From NCBI RefSeq assembly GCF_009604385.1, contig NZ_WEGJ01000001.1, positions 62,001-126,000 of the forward strand: a stretch of DNA of 64,000 nucleotides, given 5' to 3'. This DNA comes from Streptomyces smaragdinus. Its GTDB lineage: Bacteria; Actinomycetota; Actinomycetes; Streptomycetales; Streptomycetaceae. The translations under genes and the position numbers were made by a program. The notes under the pieces are model-generated. The model was not told the DNA's origin, ran no database searches, and worked only from the letters and a program-made list of their open reading frames with translations. Shown piece by piece: positions 16,742 to 24,869 of the stretch; position 1 is the first letter of the stretch, and every line of letters starts with the position of its first letter.

Positions 16742-17134
16742 ATGTTTTCGACAGTGGCAAACATGGCGGTGGACTGTACCGACGCATACGGACTGGCCCG
16801 GTTCTGGAGTGAGGTGACCGGGCGTCCGCTCCATCCCGGGGACCGACCCGGAGACGACGAGACGGAGGTCATGCTGCCGGGCGGCCTGACCCTGCACTTC
16901 AACGAGGTGCCGGAACCGAAGGTGGGCAAGAACCGGCTCCACCTGTGCCTGCGTCCCGACACTTCGCGGGACGCCGAGGTCGAACGGCTGCTGACGCTGG
17001 GCGCCTCCCTGGTAGCCGACCACCGAAGGCCCGACGGCTGGGGGTGGGTCGTGCTCGCCGACCCGGAGGGCAATGAGTTCTGCGTACTCCTGGCCGAATC
17101 CGAACGAGCCTCACTGCCGCCGCGGTCCTCGTAG
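16742..17134 (+). CDS. VOC-superfamily (glyoxalase-like) protein
   Basis: The 130-residue protein is a single VOC module pair. It starts MFSTVANMAVDCTDAYGLARFWSEVTGR and ends GWVVLADPEGNEFCVLLAES, the typical ADPEGNEFC strand that carries the last metal ligand (Glu). The middle NRLHLCLRPDTSRDAEVERLL is the second module start, with His as ligand. Family members are metal-dependent lyases, dioxygenases or antibiotic-binding proteins; no substrate can be assigned. It resembles each half of the fused protein at 34827. Confidence 0.82.
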   Translation: MFSTVANMAVDCTDAYGLARFWSEVTGRPLHPGDRPGDDETEVMLPGGLTLHFNEVPEPKVGKNRLHLCLRPDTSRDAEVERLLTLGASLVADHRRPDGWGWVVLADPEGNEFCVLLAESERASLPPRSS

Positions 17135-17375
17135 CTCCCGAAACAGATGGCCCTGCGCCACTGCGGGGGCCGTTGCCGTCGCGGTCCCTGGGGTCGACAG
17201 CCGCGGCAGGGGCAGTGGCTGAGCCCGGCTCCCTGGTGGTGCCGAAGTGCCGGCACCACCAGCGAGATGTGGCTGTTCTCGCGCTGGACGAGATGAGCAA
17301 CCACCGCAGCAACCATCCGTCGTACCTCGCACAGTACCGAGTGACCTGAGCTCCACTCCGACGACAATGATCCCC

Positions 17376-17801
17376 ATGGACCGTCTGCTGCACCTCGAGC
17401 GCACGCTGGATGAACTGGATCCGCCTCGCTGGGCTCCTCCCGCCCCTGACGCGACCCGTCTGGTGCGCAAGGTGCATGAGCTGCGGCAGATTCCGCTGGG
17501 CGAACTCGGTCCGGCAGACGTGCGCACCCTGGTGTCCCAACAGGTGGCACTGCCCTACGTCCTTCCACTCGCGGTGCGCTCGCTGCTCAAGGACCCATTG
17601 CTCGACGCCTACTTCTACGAGGGCGACCTCCTGCTCGCCACAGTGAATCTCCCCGCCTCCGCCTGGGCCCCCTTCCCGGACCTCAGGATCCGGTTGCGCA
17701 CCAGGATCTCGTCCCTGGCGCACGAGGCGGTAGTCGACCTGCCCCAGGGCGCGGCCGAAGAACTCGCTCGCTATCTGGCCGAACCCGAACAGCATCGCTG
17801 A
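17376..17801 (+). CDS. CdiI-type contact-dependent inhibition immunity protein
   Basis: I prefer ATG 17376 (MDRLLHLERTLDELDPP) over ATG 17367. The 141-residue acidic, all-helical protein has the pattern of the CdiI_2-type immunity family: an N-terminal PPxxAPPxxTRLV segment, LGELGPADVRTLVSQQVALPYVLPLAV, then LLKDPLLDAYFYEGDLLLATV and a helical tail. Such proteins bind and neutralise toxin domains of CdiA or other polymorphic toxins. No toxin gene is adjacent, so it is either an orphan immunity gene or the survivor of a decayed toxin locus (see 17802-18130). Confidence 0.7.
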   Translation: MDRLLHLERTLDELDPPRWAPPAPDATRLVRKVHELRQIPLGELGPADVRTLVSQQVALPYVLPLAVRSLLKDPLLDAYFYEGDLLLATVNLPASAWAPFPDLRIRLRTRISSLAHEAVVDLPQGAAEELARYLAEPEQHR

Positions 17802-18130
17802 CTGGGTGTCATCGAACGACAGACGGAATTCCTGGAAGCCCGAGCGGCTGTTGCGACGGCGGACCAGGCGCTGGATCGCGTAGGTACTGCGCGGCACCGG
17901 CTCCGGACCCACGCACGTGTACGACGCCGGAGTGGTCCATGTGCCGTTCCGTGAGCCGGTGCGGAGCTACCAGTGGACGGAGCCTCAGGGTGGCGCTGTC
18001 CCAGTACCAGAGGTTCCGCTCCAACGTCCTGGTGGAGACCTGCCCGATCATCGTCCTGTTCGGCACTCACGGCCGGGAGCCGGCCTCCCTGTCCTCATCC
18101 GGCAAGAAGCCCATCGTCCCTGCGAGGAAG
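17802..18130 (-). other. Non-coding or decayed stretch beside the immunity gene
   Basis: No intact gene fits here. On the minus strand, protein-like pieces occur in two frames: RNLWYWDSATLRLRPLV (about 17960-18025), and further on SRNGTWTTPASYTCVGPEPV followed by a stretch rich in Arg and aromatic residues (17830-17950). The switch of frame suggests a frameshifted gene remnant running toward and under the immunity gene. I cannot identify the family, so this is a weak call. Confidence 0.3.
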
Positions 18131-19093
18131 TCAGAATGCGGCCGACCTGTCGTGTTCCGTCATGGTCTCCCGACGCCGGAGGCGCGATGCCATGGCCGGG
18201 GCGCACACGGCTCCGGTCAGGAGGTCCGTGAAGAGGCAGACTGCGCGGCTGGCCACTGCGACGGCCGTGGCCTCGGGGATGGGGAGCACCTGGGAGAGGG
18301 TTCCGATCAGGACCGTTTCGCGGATGAGGGCGCCGTCAGGCAGGACCACGACGACCGAGCTGATTCCCGTGGCCAGCGCGAATGCTCCGATGCTGATCAC
18401 CAGGGACTCGGCGATGGGCGCGCCCATGAGGAGCGTGAGCAGCCACAGGTGGAGGCCGGAGATCAGGCGGCAGGCGAGTTGCCAGCCGATGGCCGCGCGG
18501 ATCCGGTGTCCCGTGCCGGATGCGGTCAGTTCGCGGCGAAGCAGCCGGGCGGCCGCCTGCGCGGCGCGTCCGACCAGCGACGGGCGCGCGAGTACGAAGG
18601 CCAGTGCCGCGGCCGGGAGCAGCAGCAGCCAGCTCCAGGCGCCGAACAGCAGGGGCGCGGCCAGGCTGCCTACGACCATCCCGGTCAGGAGCACGACGGG
18701 AATGTTGAGCAGCGAGACGGCGACGGTGACCAGCGTTCCGACGCCCACCGTCCGGGCGAGCCGGGCCTGGGTGAGTGCCACCCAGATCGCGCCGGGTGCG
18801 TACTTGGCGCTCATGCCGACGAAGTAGATGCCGGCGGCGGTGCGGCGGGGCAGGAGATGTCCCAGATCGGCAAGGATGCTGCGCCAGGACATCATGGCGC
18901 AGAGCAGGGCCGCCACGTTGATCACGCAGGAGAGCAGCAGGAGGGGAAGCGCCCCCGGGGTCAGCATGGAGCGGGTGGCCGACCAGTCCTGTTCGCGGAG
19001 GGCCAGGGCGAGTCCGGTCACGATGAGGCAGGCCAGTGCCCAGCCGGTCAGCGTTCGCCGGCGGGGCTTTCGGCGGCGGTAGGTGTCATCCAC
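18131..19093 (-). CDS. LPG-synthase-TM (UPF0104)-like integral membrane protein
   Basis: This is a 320-residue protein starting GTG 19093, overlapping the end of the upstream glycosyltransferase by 8 nt. About eight hydrophobic segments are visible, such as LTGWALACLIVTGLALAL, ALPLLLLSCVINVAALLCAM and SWLLLLPAAALAFVLA. Between them are conserved family motifs GIYFVGMSAKYAPGAIWVA (like the LPG synthase flippase-domain motif with KYxPG) and SVVVVLPDGALIRE (like the PGGxGxxE loop). Family members flip or transport lipids or lipid-linked sugars. As the last gene of the 18131-26290 operon it may translocate the cluster's lipid product. Confidence 0.82.
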   Translation of the reverse strand: MDDTYRRRKPRRRTLTGWALACLIVTGLALALREQDWSATRSMLTPGALPLLLLSCVINVAALLCAMMSWRSILADLGHLLPRRTAAGIYFVGMSAKYAPGAIWVALTQARLARTVGVGTLVTVAVSLLNIPVVLLTGMVVGSLAAPLLFGAWSWLLLLPAAALAFVLARPSLVGRAAQAAARLLRRELTASGTGHRIRAAIGWQLACRLISGLHLWLLTLLMGAPIAESLVISIGAFALATGISSVVVVLPDGALIRETVLIGTLSQVLPIPEATAVAVASRAVCLFTDLLTGAVCAPAMASRLRRRETMTEHDRSAAF

Positions 19094-20426
19094 GGGCGGG
19101 CTGCCGGTGCGTCAGGCTCTCGTACAGGCCGAGGGTACGGGTGATGGTGGCCGGCCAGCGGAAGTTGCGGCGGGCGTGGGCCTGGCCCCGGGCGGCCAGG
19201 CGGGTGGCGGCGGCGGGATCGTCCAGCAGTCGGCAGAGGAGGGCGGCGAGTTCGTCGGGGGTGTCGCCGCGCATCCGCAGCGCGGCGGGCCCGCCGCTGG
19301 CCTGGTCGTCGGATATCAGCGTGGAGAAGCCGGGTCCGAGTACTACCGGCGCCGCCAGGGCCATCGCCTCGACGGACACCAGCCCGAACGGCTCGTAGCG
19401 GGAGGGGAAGACGCAGGCGTCGGCGGCGAGATAGTGGCGTCGTACGTCTTCCTGGGGCAGATAGCGGTGGTAGACGTGCGTCCGGTCTGCGATGCCGAGT
19501 TCGGTGACCAGCCGGTCCACCGCCGCGTCCTGGTCCGTGCCTTCGAGGCCGACGCCGAGCATCACCAGGTGAACGCCGGGGTGGCTGCGGGCGACAGCGG
19601 GCAGCGCGTGCAGCAGCGTGGTCACCCCCTTGACCGGGCTGAGCCGGCCGGCGAAGACCAGCAGCGGGGTGTCCGCGGGCAGTTGGAGTTCCGCGCGGAG
19701 CTCTCTTCGCGACCGCTCCCGCTCGTCGTCGAGATCCGCGGCCGGGACGACGGCACCGGTCTCGCAGCCGTGAGGGACGACACTCATGCGGTCCGCCCGC
19801 CAGCCGTGCGCGACGGCCAGCCGCCCCAGCTCCGGAGTGGGCACGACGATCAGGGCCGCGACCCGGGCGAGCAGCCGCTGAACGGTGTCGACCAGCCGGA
19901 AGGAGTCCGTCACGTCGGGCTGCTCGGTCATGGTCGCCTCGGTGTTGTGCACGTGATAGATCACGGGCAGCCGCAGCACGGCGGCCGCGAGGATCCCGGC
20001 CGGGGCGCTCTGCCAGTCGTGCACGGCCACCACCGTGCCCGATCGGCGGGCTCGTACGAGCGCGGGCAGCACGGCCAGGTTGAACGCGATCAGGGACAGC
20101 GCGAACAGGGCCCGGCCGCTGGGCGCCAGACGGTTCTTCGGCGCCGCGACACGCCGCTTGAGCCAGCCCGGCAGCCAGGGCCGGCGGATCGTCACCGAGC
20201 CGTGCCGCTCCCGGCGGGGGACGTTCGCCGGGCAGTTCAGGGTGTACAGGATCAGGGGTACGTCGGCACGCTCCTGTCGTACGCACTGGACGAACCGCCG
20301 TGCGTACTCCGCGAGGCCACCCGGGGTCCAGGGCGGGTACTGGTGGCAGACCACGATCACCTGCCGCAGCGGGGGGCGTGGTGGGGCGGTGCGGTCGGCC
20401 GGGCTCGGGCGACTCACGTGGATCAT
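19086..20426 (-). CDS. GT4-family glycosyltransferase
   Basis: The 446-residue protein has the GT-B layout. The N-terminal domain carries VIVVCHQYPPWTPGGLAEYAR (the PxxGG loop of the acceptor domain), VVAVHDWQSAPAGI and YHVHNTEAT. The C-terminal donor domain has LLVFAGRLSPVKGVTTLLHAL and the motif SRYEPFGLVSVEAMA, whose ExFGxxxxE pattern binds the nucleotide sugar. A hydrophobic stretch near residues 105-125 (ALFALSLIAFNLAVLPALV) may associate with the membrane. It is the second-last gene of the operon. Donor and acceptor are unknown; a retaining transfer onto a lipid-linked intermediate is the contextual guess. Confidence 0.88.
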   Translation of the reverse strand: MIHVSRPSPADRTAPPRPPLRQVIVVCHQYPPWTPGGLAEYARRFVQCVRQERADVPLILYTLNCPANVPRRERHGSVTIRRPWLPGWLKRRVAAPKNRLAPSGRALFALSLIAFNLAVLPALVRARRSGTVVAVHDWQSAPAGILAAAVLRLPVIYHVHNTEATMTEQPDVTDSFRLVDTVQRLLARVAALIVVPTPELGRLAVAHGWRADRMSVVPHGCETGAVVPAADLDDERERSRRELRAELQLPADTPLLVFAGRLSPVKGVTTLLHALPAVARSHPGVHLVMLGVGLEGTDQDAAVDRLVTELGIADRTHVYHRYLPQEDVRRHYLAADACVFPSRYEPFGLVSVEAMALAAPVVLGPGFSTLISDDQASGGPAALRMRGDTPDELAALLCRLLDDPAAATRLAARGQAHARRNFRWPATITRTLGLYESLTHRQPARG

Positions 20427-20472
20427 CCTCTCTCCGCGGCCCTCATCCCTGTGAGGGCCGACCAGGTGCGGC

Positions 20473-21441
20473 TCAGAGAATCCGGCCGACGGTCAGAGCG
20501 GTCAGCCACAGGACGGCGTTGATCACGAGTGGTATGTCCGTGAGTACGTCACGGCCCGGCTCCTCACTGACACGGCGCATGGCGATCAGCTGCAGATAGC
20601 GGCACAGGGCGAAGATCGCGAGGGGCATGGTGACGACGGCCGTCACAGCGGCGTGTGGATGTGGCGCGGCAAGGACGAACAGTTCGTAACTGATCAGCGA
20701 GGCGGCCAGCAGCAGGACCATCAACTGGTCGAGCAGCGGCACCGAGTATCCCGTGAGGGCGGGTCGCTGCGCGGCCGCCTGTTCCCGGAGCTCGGCGGCG
20801 ACCAGTTCGTGGCGGCGTTTGCCGAGCGCCATCAGCAGGCAGGCGCAGTACACGGAGATGATCAGTGGCGGGTTGAAGGGTGCCGACACGGCGAGGCAGC
20901 CTGCCAGCGCCCGGAGGGCGAAGCCGATCGCTATCACGCTGACGTCGACCAGCGGGTAGTTCTTCAGCGCCAGGCAATAGGCCACGTTGAGCATCAGGTA
21001 GGCGGCTGTGACGGCCTGTACCGCCGGCGGGAGCCGCGCCCCGAGGACCACGAGGACCGTCAGACAGCCGGTGCCCAGGAGCAACGCGCCGAACGGGCCC
21101 ACTCGGCCGCTCGCCAGAGGCCGATGGCGTTTGACCGGGTGCAGCCGGTCCTGTTCGCGGTCGAGCCAGTCGTTGACGACGTAGACCGTGGCGGAGGCGG
21201 CCGTGAACGTGACCAGCGTGGCGAGTGCCGGGGTGATGTGGTGCAGGAGCGCCGCGGGGTGCACGGCCAACGGGATGACGAGGACGAAGAGGTTCTTCAC
21301 CCACTGGCGGGGGCGCAGCAGCGCCGGCCATGCCGGTAATCGGGAGCGCCGGCGCGTGGTTCCTACCACCCCTTGCCGGGTCGGGGGCGCGGGCGGGGCG
21401 TCCTGGTCGACCACCGTGTCCTCGCCGGCCGGCCCCTTCAC
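20473..21441 (-). CDS. UbiA-family prenyltransferase, decaprenyl-phosphate phosphoribosyltransferase-like
   Basis: The 322-residue polytopic protein begins its conserved part with LLRPRQWVKNLFVLVIPLAV. It has the first Asp-rich motif as VVNDWLDREQDRLHPVKRHRP (N90-D91, D94, D98) and the second region LVDVSVIAIGFALRALAGCLA. ALGKRRHEL follows. The RPxQWxKN start and GKRRxE block are characteristic of mycobacterial Rv3806c-type enzymes, which join PRPP to decaprenyl phosphate, rather than quinone or haem prenyltransferases. About nine membrane helices are visible. It overlaps the upstream glycosyltransferase by ATGA (21438-21441). A polyprenyl-phosphate ribose product fits the SDR and phosphatase-fold neighbours (inference). 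Confidence 0.85.
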   Translation of the reverse strand: MKGPAGEDTVVDQDAPPAPPTRQGVVGTTRRRSRLPAWPALLRPRQWVKNLFVLVIPLAVHPAALLHHITPALATLVTFTAASATVYVVNDWLDREQDRLHPVKRHRPLASGRVGPFGALLLGTGCLTVLVVLGARLPPAVQAVTAAYLMLNVAYCLALKNYPLVDVSVIAIGFALRALAGCLAVSAPFNPPLIISVYCACLLMALGKRRHELVAAELREQAAAQRPALTGYSVPLLDQLMVLLLAASLISYELFVLAAPHPHAAVTAVVTMPLAIFALCRYLQLIAMRRVSEEPGRDVLTDIPLVINAVLWLTALTVGRIL

Positions 21442-22574
21442 GGTCGGCTCCCGCTCAGAAGGTCACGGAACGCCTCTTCGTGCGCGTCGAGGAACGCCTC
21501 CCCGCCGAATAGCTTCGTCGCCACCTCGCGACCTGACTCCCTGTCCTCGGCGGGAAGTTCGGCCATCTCCGAAATGGCCGCCCGCAACGCCTCCGGATCC
21601 CTGGGCGGTACGAGCCGTCCGAAGCCTGTGGCCGCGATGGGATAGCGCGAACCGGGCAGATCCGTGCTCACGGGAGGAATGCCCGCCATCATCGCCTCGA
21701 CCTGGACGATGCCGAAGGACTCCGAGATCGAGGGCAGCGCGAATACGTCGATCGAGGCGTAGAAGTCACGCACGGCGTCACCGCGCAGCAGCCCCGTGAA
21801 GCGGATCCGCCGGTCGTTGCCGGCCTCCCGCCGGAGGTGGGCGATGTTGCTGCCGCCCGCCACCGTCTCGTGGTCCCCCGCGATCAGAAGTCGTGCCCGG
21901 GGGTCGTCCAGGGTGCGGAAGGCCCGTACGAGGTATTCGATGCCCTTGTCCACGGTGATGCGGCCCATGAAACCGATGTGCAGCCCGTCCCCGTCGCGCA
22001 GCCGGGGTTCGCCGCCGTTGCGGTCCACGCACGGCGAGGAGATGGGCTGCAGTCGCCGGCGTCTGATGGTGGGCCAGATACGGGACCCGCGTGCCTGGTC
22101 CTCGCTGTTGGTGATGACCAGGTCCGCCCGGCGTACGGCGGCCTTGCACGACTGGTCGACGGCCCACATCCCGAAACGGTTGACGGGGCTGTCGGGCAGG
22201 AAGACGTCGATGTGGTACGTGACCACCAGCCTCGCGCTGTGCCTGAGGGCGGCGACGAACGCGGCCTCGGGGTTGGGGAGATGCACGTGGACGATGCGTG
22301 AGCGGGCCGCCAGACGTCCGGCGAGCAGAGGCAGCTGAGGGCTGACGAAACCCCTGCTGATCCGGGCGAGTACCGGTGCCCTGAAGATGTGGACACCGTT
22401 GACGATCTCGTGACGGGCGAGCGCGGGATCGTGCTGGGCGCAGACCACCGCGACCTTCCAGCCCCGGCCCGCGAGCCCCTCGGCGGTCAGCCGCGCGGCT
22501 TCTGTCAGGCCACTGACGTACGGGCTGTAGTAGTCGAGCATCACCGTGACATCGAATGTGTCTGGTTGCAGCAC
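21438..22574 (-). CDS. GT4-family glycosyltransferase
   Basis: This 378-residue GT-B enzyme starts TVMLDYYSPYVSGLTEAARL, with GLTE in the acceptor-domain loop. IVHVHLPNPEAAFVAAL and VVTYHIDVFLPDS follow. The donor domain begins HIGFMGRITVDKGIEYLVRAF and contains PSISESFGIVQVEAMMAGIP, the ExFGxxxxE nucleotide-sugar motif. It is distinct from the second GT4 at 19086 (little similarity beyond family motifs), so two separate sugar transfers are expected. It is translationally coupled to the UbiA gene and starts 50 bp after the EEP gene stop. Confidence 0.88.
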   Translation of the reverse strand: MLQPDTFDVTVMLDYYSPYVSGLTEAARLTAEGLAGRGWKVAVVCAQHDPALARHEIVNGVHIFRAPVLARISRGFVSPQLPLLAGRLAARSRIVHVHLPNPEAAFVAALRHSARLVVTYHIDVFLPDSPVNRFGMWAVDQSCKAAVRRADLVITNSEDQARGSRIWPTIRRRRLQPISSPCVDRNGGEPRLRDGDGLHIGFMGRITVDKGIEYLVRAFRTLDDPRARLLIAGDHETVAGGSNIAHLRREAGNDRRIRFTGLLRGDAVRDFYASIDVFALPSISESFGIVQVEAMMAGIPPVSTDLPGSRYPIAATGFGRLVPPRDPEALRAAISEMAELPAEDRESGREVATKLFGGEAFLDAHEEAFRDLLSGSRP

Positions 22575-22623
22575 GAAGTGTCCCTTTCTGGGGCGAGATC
22601 GGTGTCCGGTCGGGGAAAGGGAT

Positions 22624-23796
22624 CTAGTCCGGGACGATCAGGCGGATCTTCTGGGCCGAGTGGTCGGAGAGGTCCTCGCCACCGCCGAGGCGGTAGCTCG
22701 GGACGGCCAGGTCCTGGGAGGTGAACAGCCAGTCGAAGCGCCACATCCGGGGCAGCAGGCGCCAGCTCTCGGGGAGTGAGCAGGAGCCTTCGCAGGCGGG
22801 CCAGGAGAGGGCGGGGAACAGGGAACCGGTCGGGTCCTGCGTCCGGGTGCCGGCTCCGAGTCCGTAGCGGTTCATCCAGGCGTTGTTGAAGTCGCCGGCC
22901 ACGACGACCGGATGGGAGTTGCCGGCCAGATCCGCGCGCAGCCTGCGGTGTTCCCGCAGCCACCAGTTGGCCTGGTCGTGGCTGGCCCGGTAGAAACTCC
23001 CCCATCCGTAGCGGATGTCGCAGGGCCGGAAACGAATGGGCAGGTGCACGTTGTAGAAGGAGACGGTGCGCCGGCCGACCCGGATGTCGGTGCGCTGGGA
23101 CTTCGATCCCTTCCAGTACCAGTCGTCGCCCGTGGCGGGCACACGCTGGCGGGGTGCCGCGACGACGGGCAGCCGGGTCAGGGTGAGCAGCTCGCCCTGT
23201 ACGAGGAGGCGGTATCCGGGGAACTCCGCGTGCAACCGGGCCGAGTCGTCGATGAGGACGGGGCTGGTGCAGATCTTCTGCTCGTCCGGGTTGGTGTAGT
23301 TCCAGTTGAGGTATTCGTGCAGGAGATACACGTCGGCGTCCTGGCGGCGGAGGAAGGCGTAGAAGGCCTCCTTGTCGCCGGCCGCCATCTGCCAGTAGTC
23401 CGTGGACCACGCGAAGACCTTGACCTGTGTGCCCCGAGTGCTGCCCGCGCCGCTGCTCGGCCATCCGACGCCGGCCGCGTCCGCCCCGGCCAGCAGCAGG
23501 AGCACCAGGACCGCGGACAGCCACCGGCGCACCGGCCCGGCGAACGGCGCGAGGCCGAGCAGCAGCAGGGGCACCGCCATCAGGGCCAGGGGCGGAACGA
23601 TCTCGAAGACGTGCCAGGGCCACCAGCGGCCGACGAGCAGGACGTGCAGGGCGAGGAAGACCGACCACAGCGCCGTACCCGCCACCAGCAGTCGTGTTCC
23701 CCAGCACCATCCGGGGGCAGCCTCTTGCGGCGCGTCCGGTTCCTGTGCCGTAACGTCCTCGTCGGCACGAGGCGCGGGCGTGACCGTGGCGTCCAT
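22624..23796 (-). CDS. Membrane-anchored endonuclease/exonuclease/phosphatase-fold enzyme
   Basis: ATG 23796 shares its A with the TGA of the upstream SDR (TGATG), so it is coupled. The 390-residue product has three N-terminal membrane helices (LLVAGTALWSVFLALHVLL, a Pro/Leu-rich second, and LSAVLVLLLLAGADAAGV). An EEP domain follows: VKVFAWSTDYWQ, VYLLHEYLNW with the metal-binding Glu, VSFYNVHLPIRF, VVVAGDFNNAWMNRYG, FDWLFTSQD and SDHSAQKIRL with the catalytic His. The extra-cytoplasmic placement of the catalytic domain and the cluster context suggest a lipid-linked phosphodiester or phosphate is cleaved, but nuclease activity cannot be excluded. Confidence 0.83.
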   Translation of the reverse strand: MDATVTPAPRADEDVTAQEPDAPQEAAPGWCWGTRLLVAGTALWSVFLALHVLLVGRWWPWHVFEIVPPLALMAVPLLLLGLAPFAGPVRRWLSAVLVLLLLAGADAAGVGWPSSGAGSTRGTQVKVFAWSTDYWQMAAGDKEAFYAFLRRQDADVYLLHEYLNWNYTNPDEQKICTSPVLIDDSARLHAEFPGYRLLVQGELLTLTRLPVVAAPRQRVPATGDDWYWKGSKSQRTDIRVGRRTVSFYNVHLPIRFRPCDIRYGWGSFYRASHDQANWWLREHRRLRADLAGNSHPVVVAGDFNNAWMNRYGLGAGTRTQDPTGSLFPALSWPACEGSCSLPESWRLLPRMWRFDWLFTSQDLAVPSYRLGGGEDLSDHSAQKIRLIVPD

Positions 23797-24869
23797 CAGA
23801 AGAACACCTTCGCGAGTCCGAGCGCCCCCTGCCGCCACGGGTCCCTGCTGGTCCGGCCACCGCCCCTGCCCGCCGGGACGTCTGCCCTGGCCGCACGCTG
23901 CTCGCGCCACCAGTCGTACGTACGGAGAATGGCGTCCTGATTGGACAACCGGGGGCGGAAGCCGAGCTTCTCCCGGGCCTTGTCGACGCTGACGTAGGAA
24001 TCGGCCAGCAGCTTGAACACCAGCCTGCCGTACACGGGGGACAGCTTCGTCCGCTCCAGAAAGCGCAGCGTCGCCACCGCGGGTCCGGCGGGCACCGACA
24101 CCACGCGCTTGCCGTGCCCCGCCGTGTCCAGCACGCGCTGGAAGTCCTGGCGCAGGGTGCCGAATTCGGCGGCGCCGATGTTGTACGTGTCGCAGGCCAC
24201 CGCGTCCGGGGCGCGCAGCACCTCGAGCACCGCGTCCACGAGGTCGTCCAGCCCCAGCATCTGGATGCGCACGTCGCCCTTTCCGAGCACGGGGAAGTTC
24301 CTGCCCTCCTCGGCCCATTGGAAGAGCATGTCGAACAGCCCCATCCTGCCGGGCCCCAGGAAGGTTTTGGGCCGCAACACCGGCACGCACATGCCCTGCT
24401 CCCGGAACCGCAGGACGGCCTGCTCCGCTTCCGCCTTCGCGGAACTGTAGGCATCCACCGGCTCGAGTGCGTGGTCCTCGGGCGTGGGGACCAGCCGGGG
24501 CAGGCCGTAGACGGCGGTCGAGGAGATGTGCAGCACGCGGGGCACGGCCGCGGCGCGGGCCGCTTCCAGCACGGTGGTGGTGCCTGCGACGATGATCGAC
24601 CGGATGTCGGCGGCGGGGTAGCTGGGCAGTGCGGAGGCGCAGTGCACCACGGCCTCGACGCCCTCGAAGGCCGCGGCAAGGGCGTTCGCGTCGCGGATGT
24701 CCCCGGTGAACGGCTTGATCCCGGGTGTCGTGGGCACCGGCTTCAGATCGAAGGCGTGGACCTCGGTGTCCGCCGTCAGGAGGCGTTTCACGAGGTGGGT
24801 ACCGAGTACGCCGGCGGCGCCGGTGACGGCGATGCGGCCCGGGAGGGCGGATCGGGGCCCGGTCACCAT
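23796..24869 (-). CDS. Extended SDR, sugar-nucleotide epimerase/dehydratase-like
   Basis: The 357-residue protein has GRIAVTGAAGVLGTHLVKRL (TGxxGxxG) and VVHCASALPSYPA. The catalytic block is HISSTAVYGLPRL with AYSSAKAEAEQA, giving Ser and the YxxxK pair, and LRPKTFLGPGRMG follows. The architecture matches NAD-dependent 4-epimerases and dehydratases acting on activated sugars or lipid-linked sugars. It starts 7 nt inside the aminotransferase gene end (24863-24869 overlap). In the operon it may form the keto-sugar that the aminotransferase aminates, or epimerise a polyprenyl-linked pentose in the manner of DprE2; both are inference. Confidence 0.85.
   Translation of the reverse strand: MVTGPRSALPGRIAVTGAAGVLGTHLVKRLLTADTEVHAFDLKPVPTTPGIKPFTGDIRDANALAAAFEGVEAVVHCASALPSYPAADIRSIIVAGTTTVLEAARAAAVPRVLHISSTAVYGLPRLVPTPEDHALEPVDAYSSAKAEAEQAVLRFREQGMCVPVLRPKTFLGPGRMGLFDMLFQWAEEGRNFPVLGKGDVRIQMLGLDDLVDAVLEVLRAPDAVACDTYNIGAAEFGTLRQDFQRVLDTAGHGKRVVSVPAGPAVATLRFLERTKLSPVYGRLVFKLLADSYVSVDKAREKLGFRPRLSNQDAILRTYDWWREQRAARADVPAGRGGGRTSRDPWRQGALGLAKVFF

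Noticed and set aside
22541..24679. A 712-codon minus-strand frame across the EEP and SDR genes
   Set aside because: Its protein is low complexity (Ser/Arg/Pro), while the other frames hold conserved SDR and EEP motifs.
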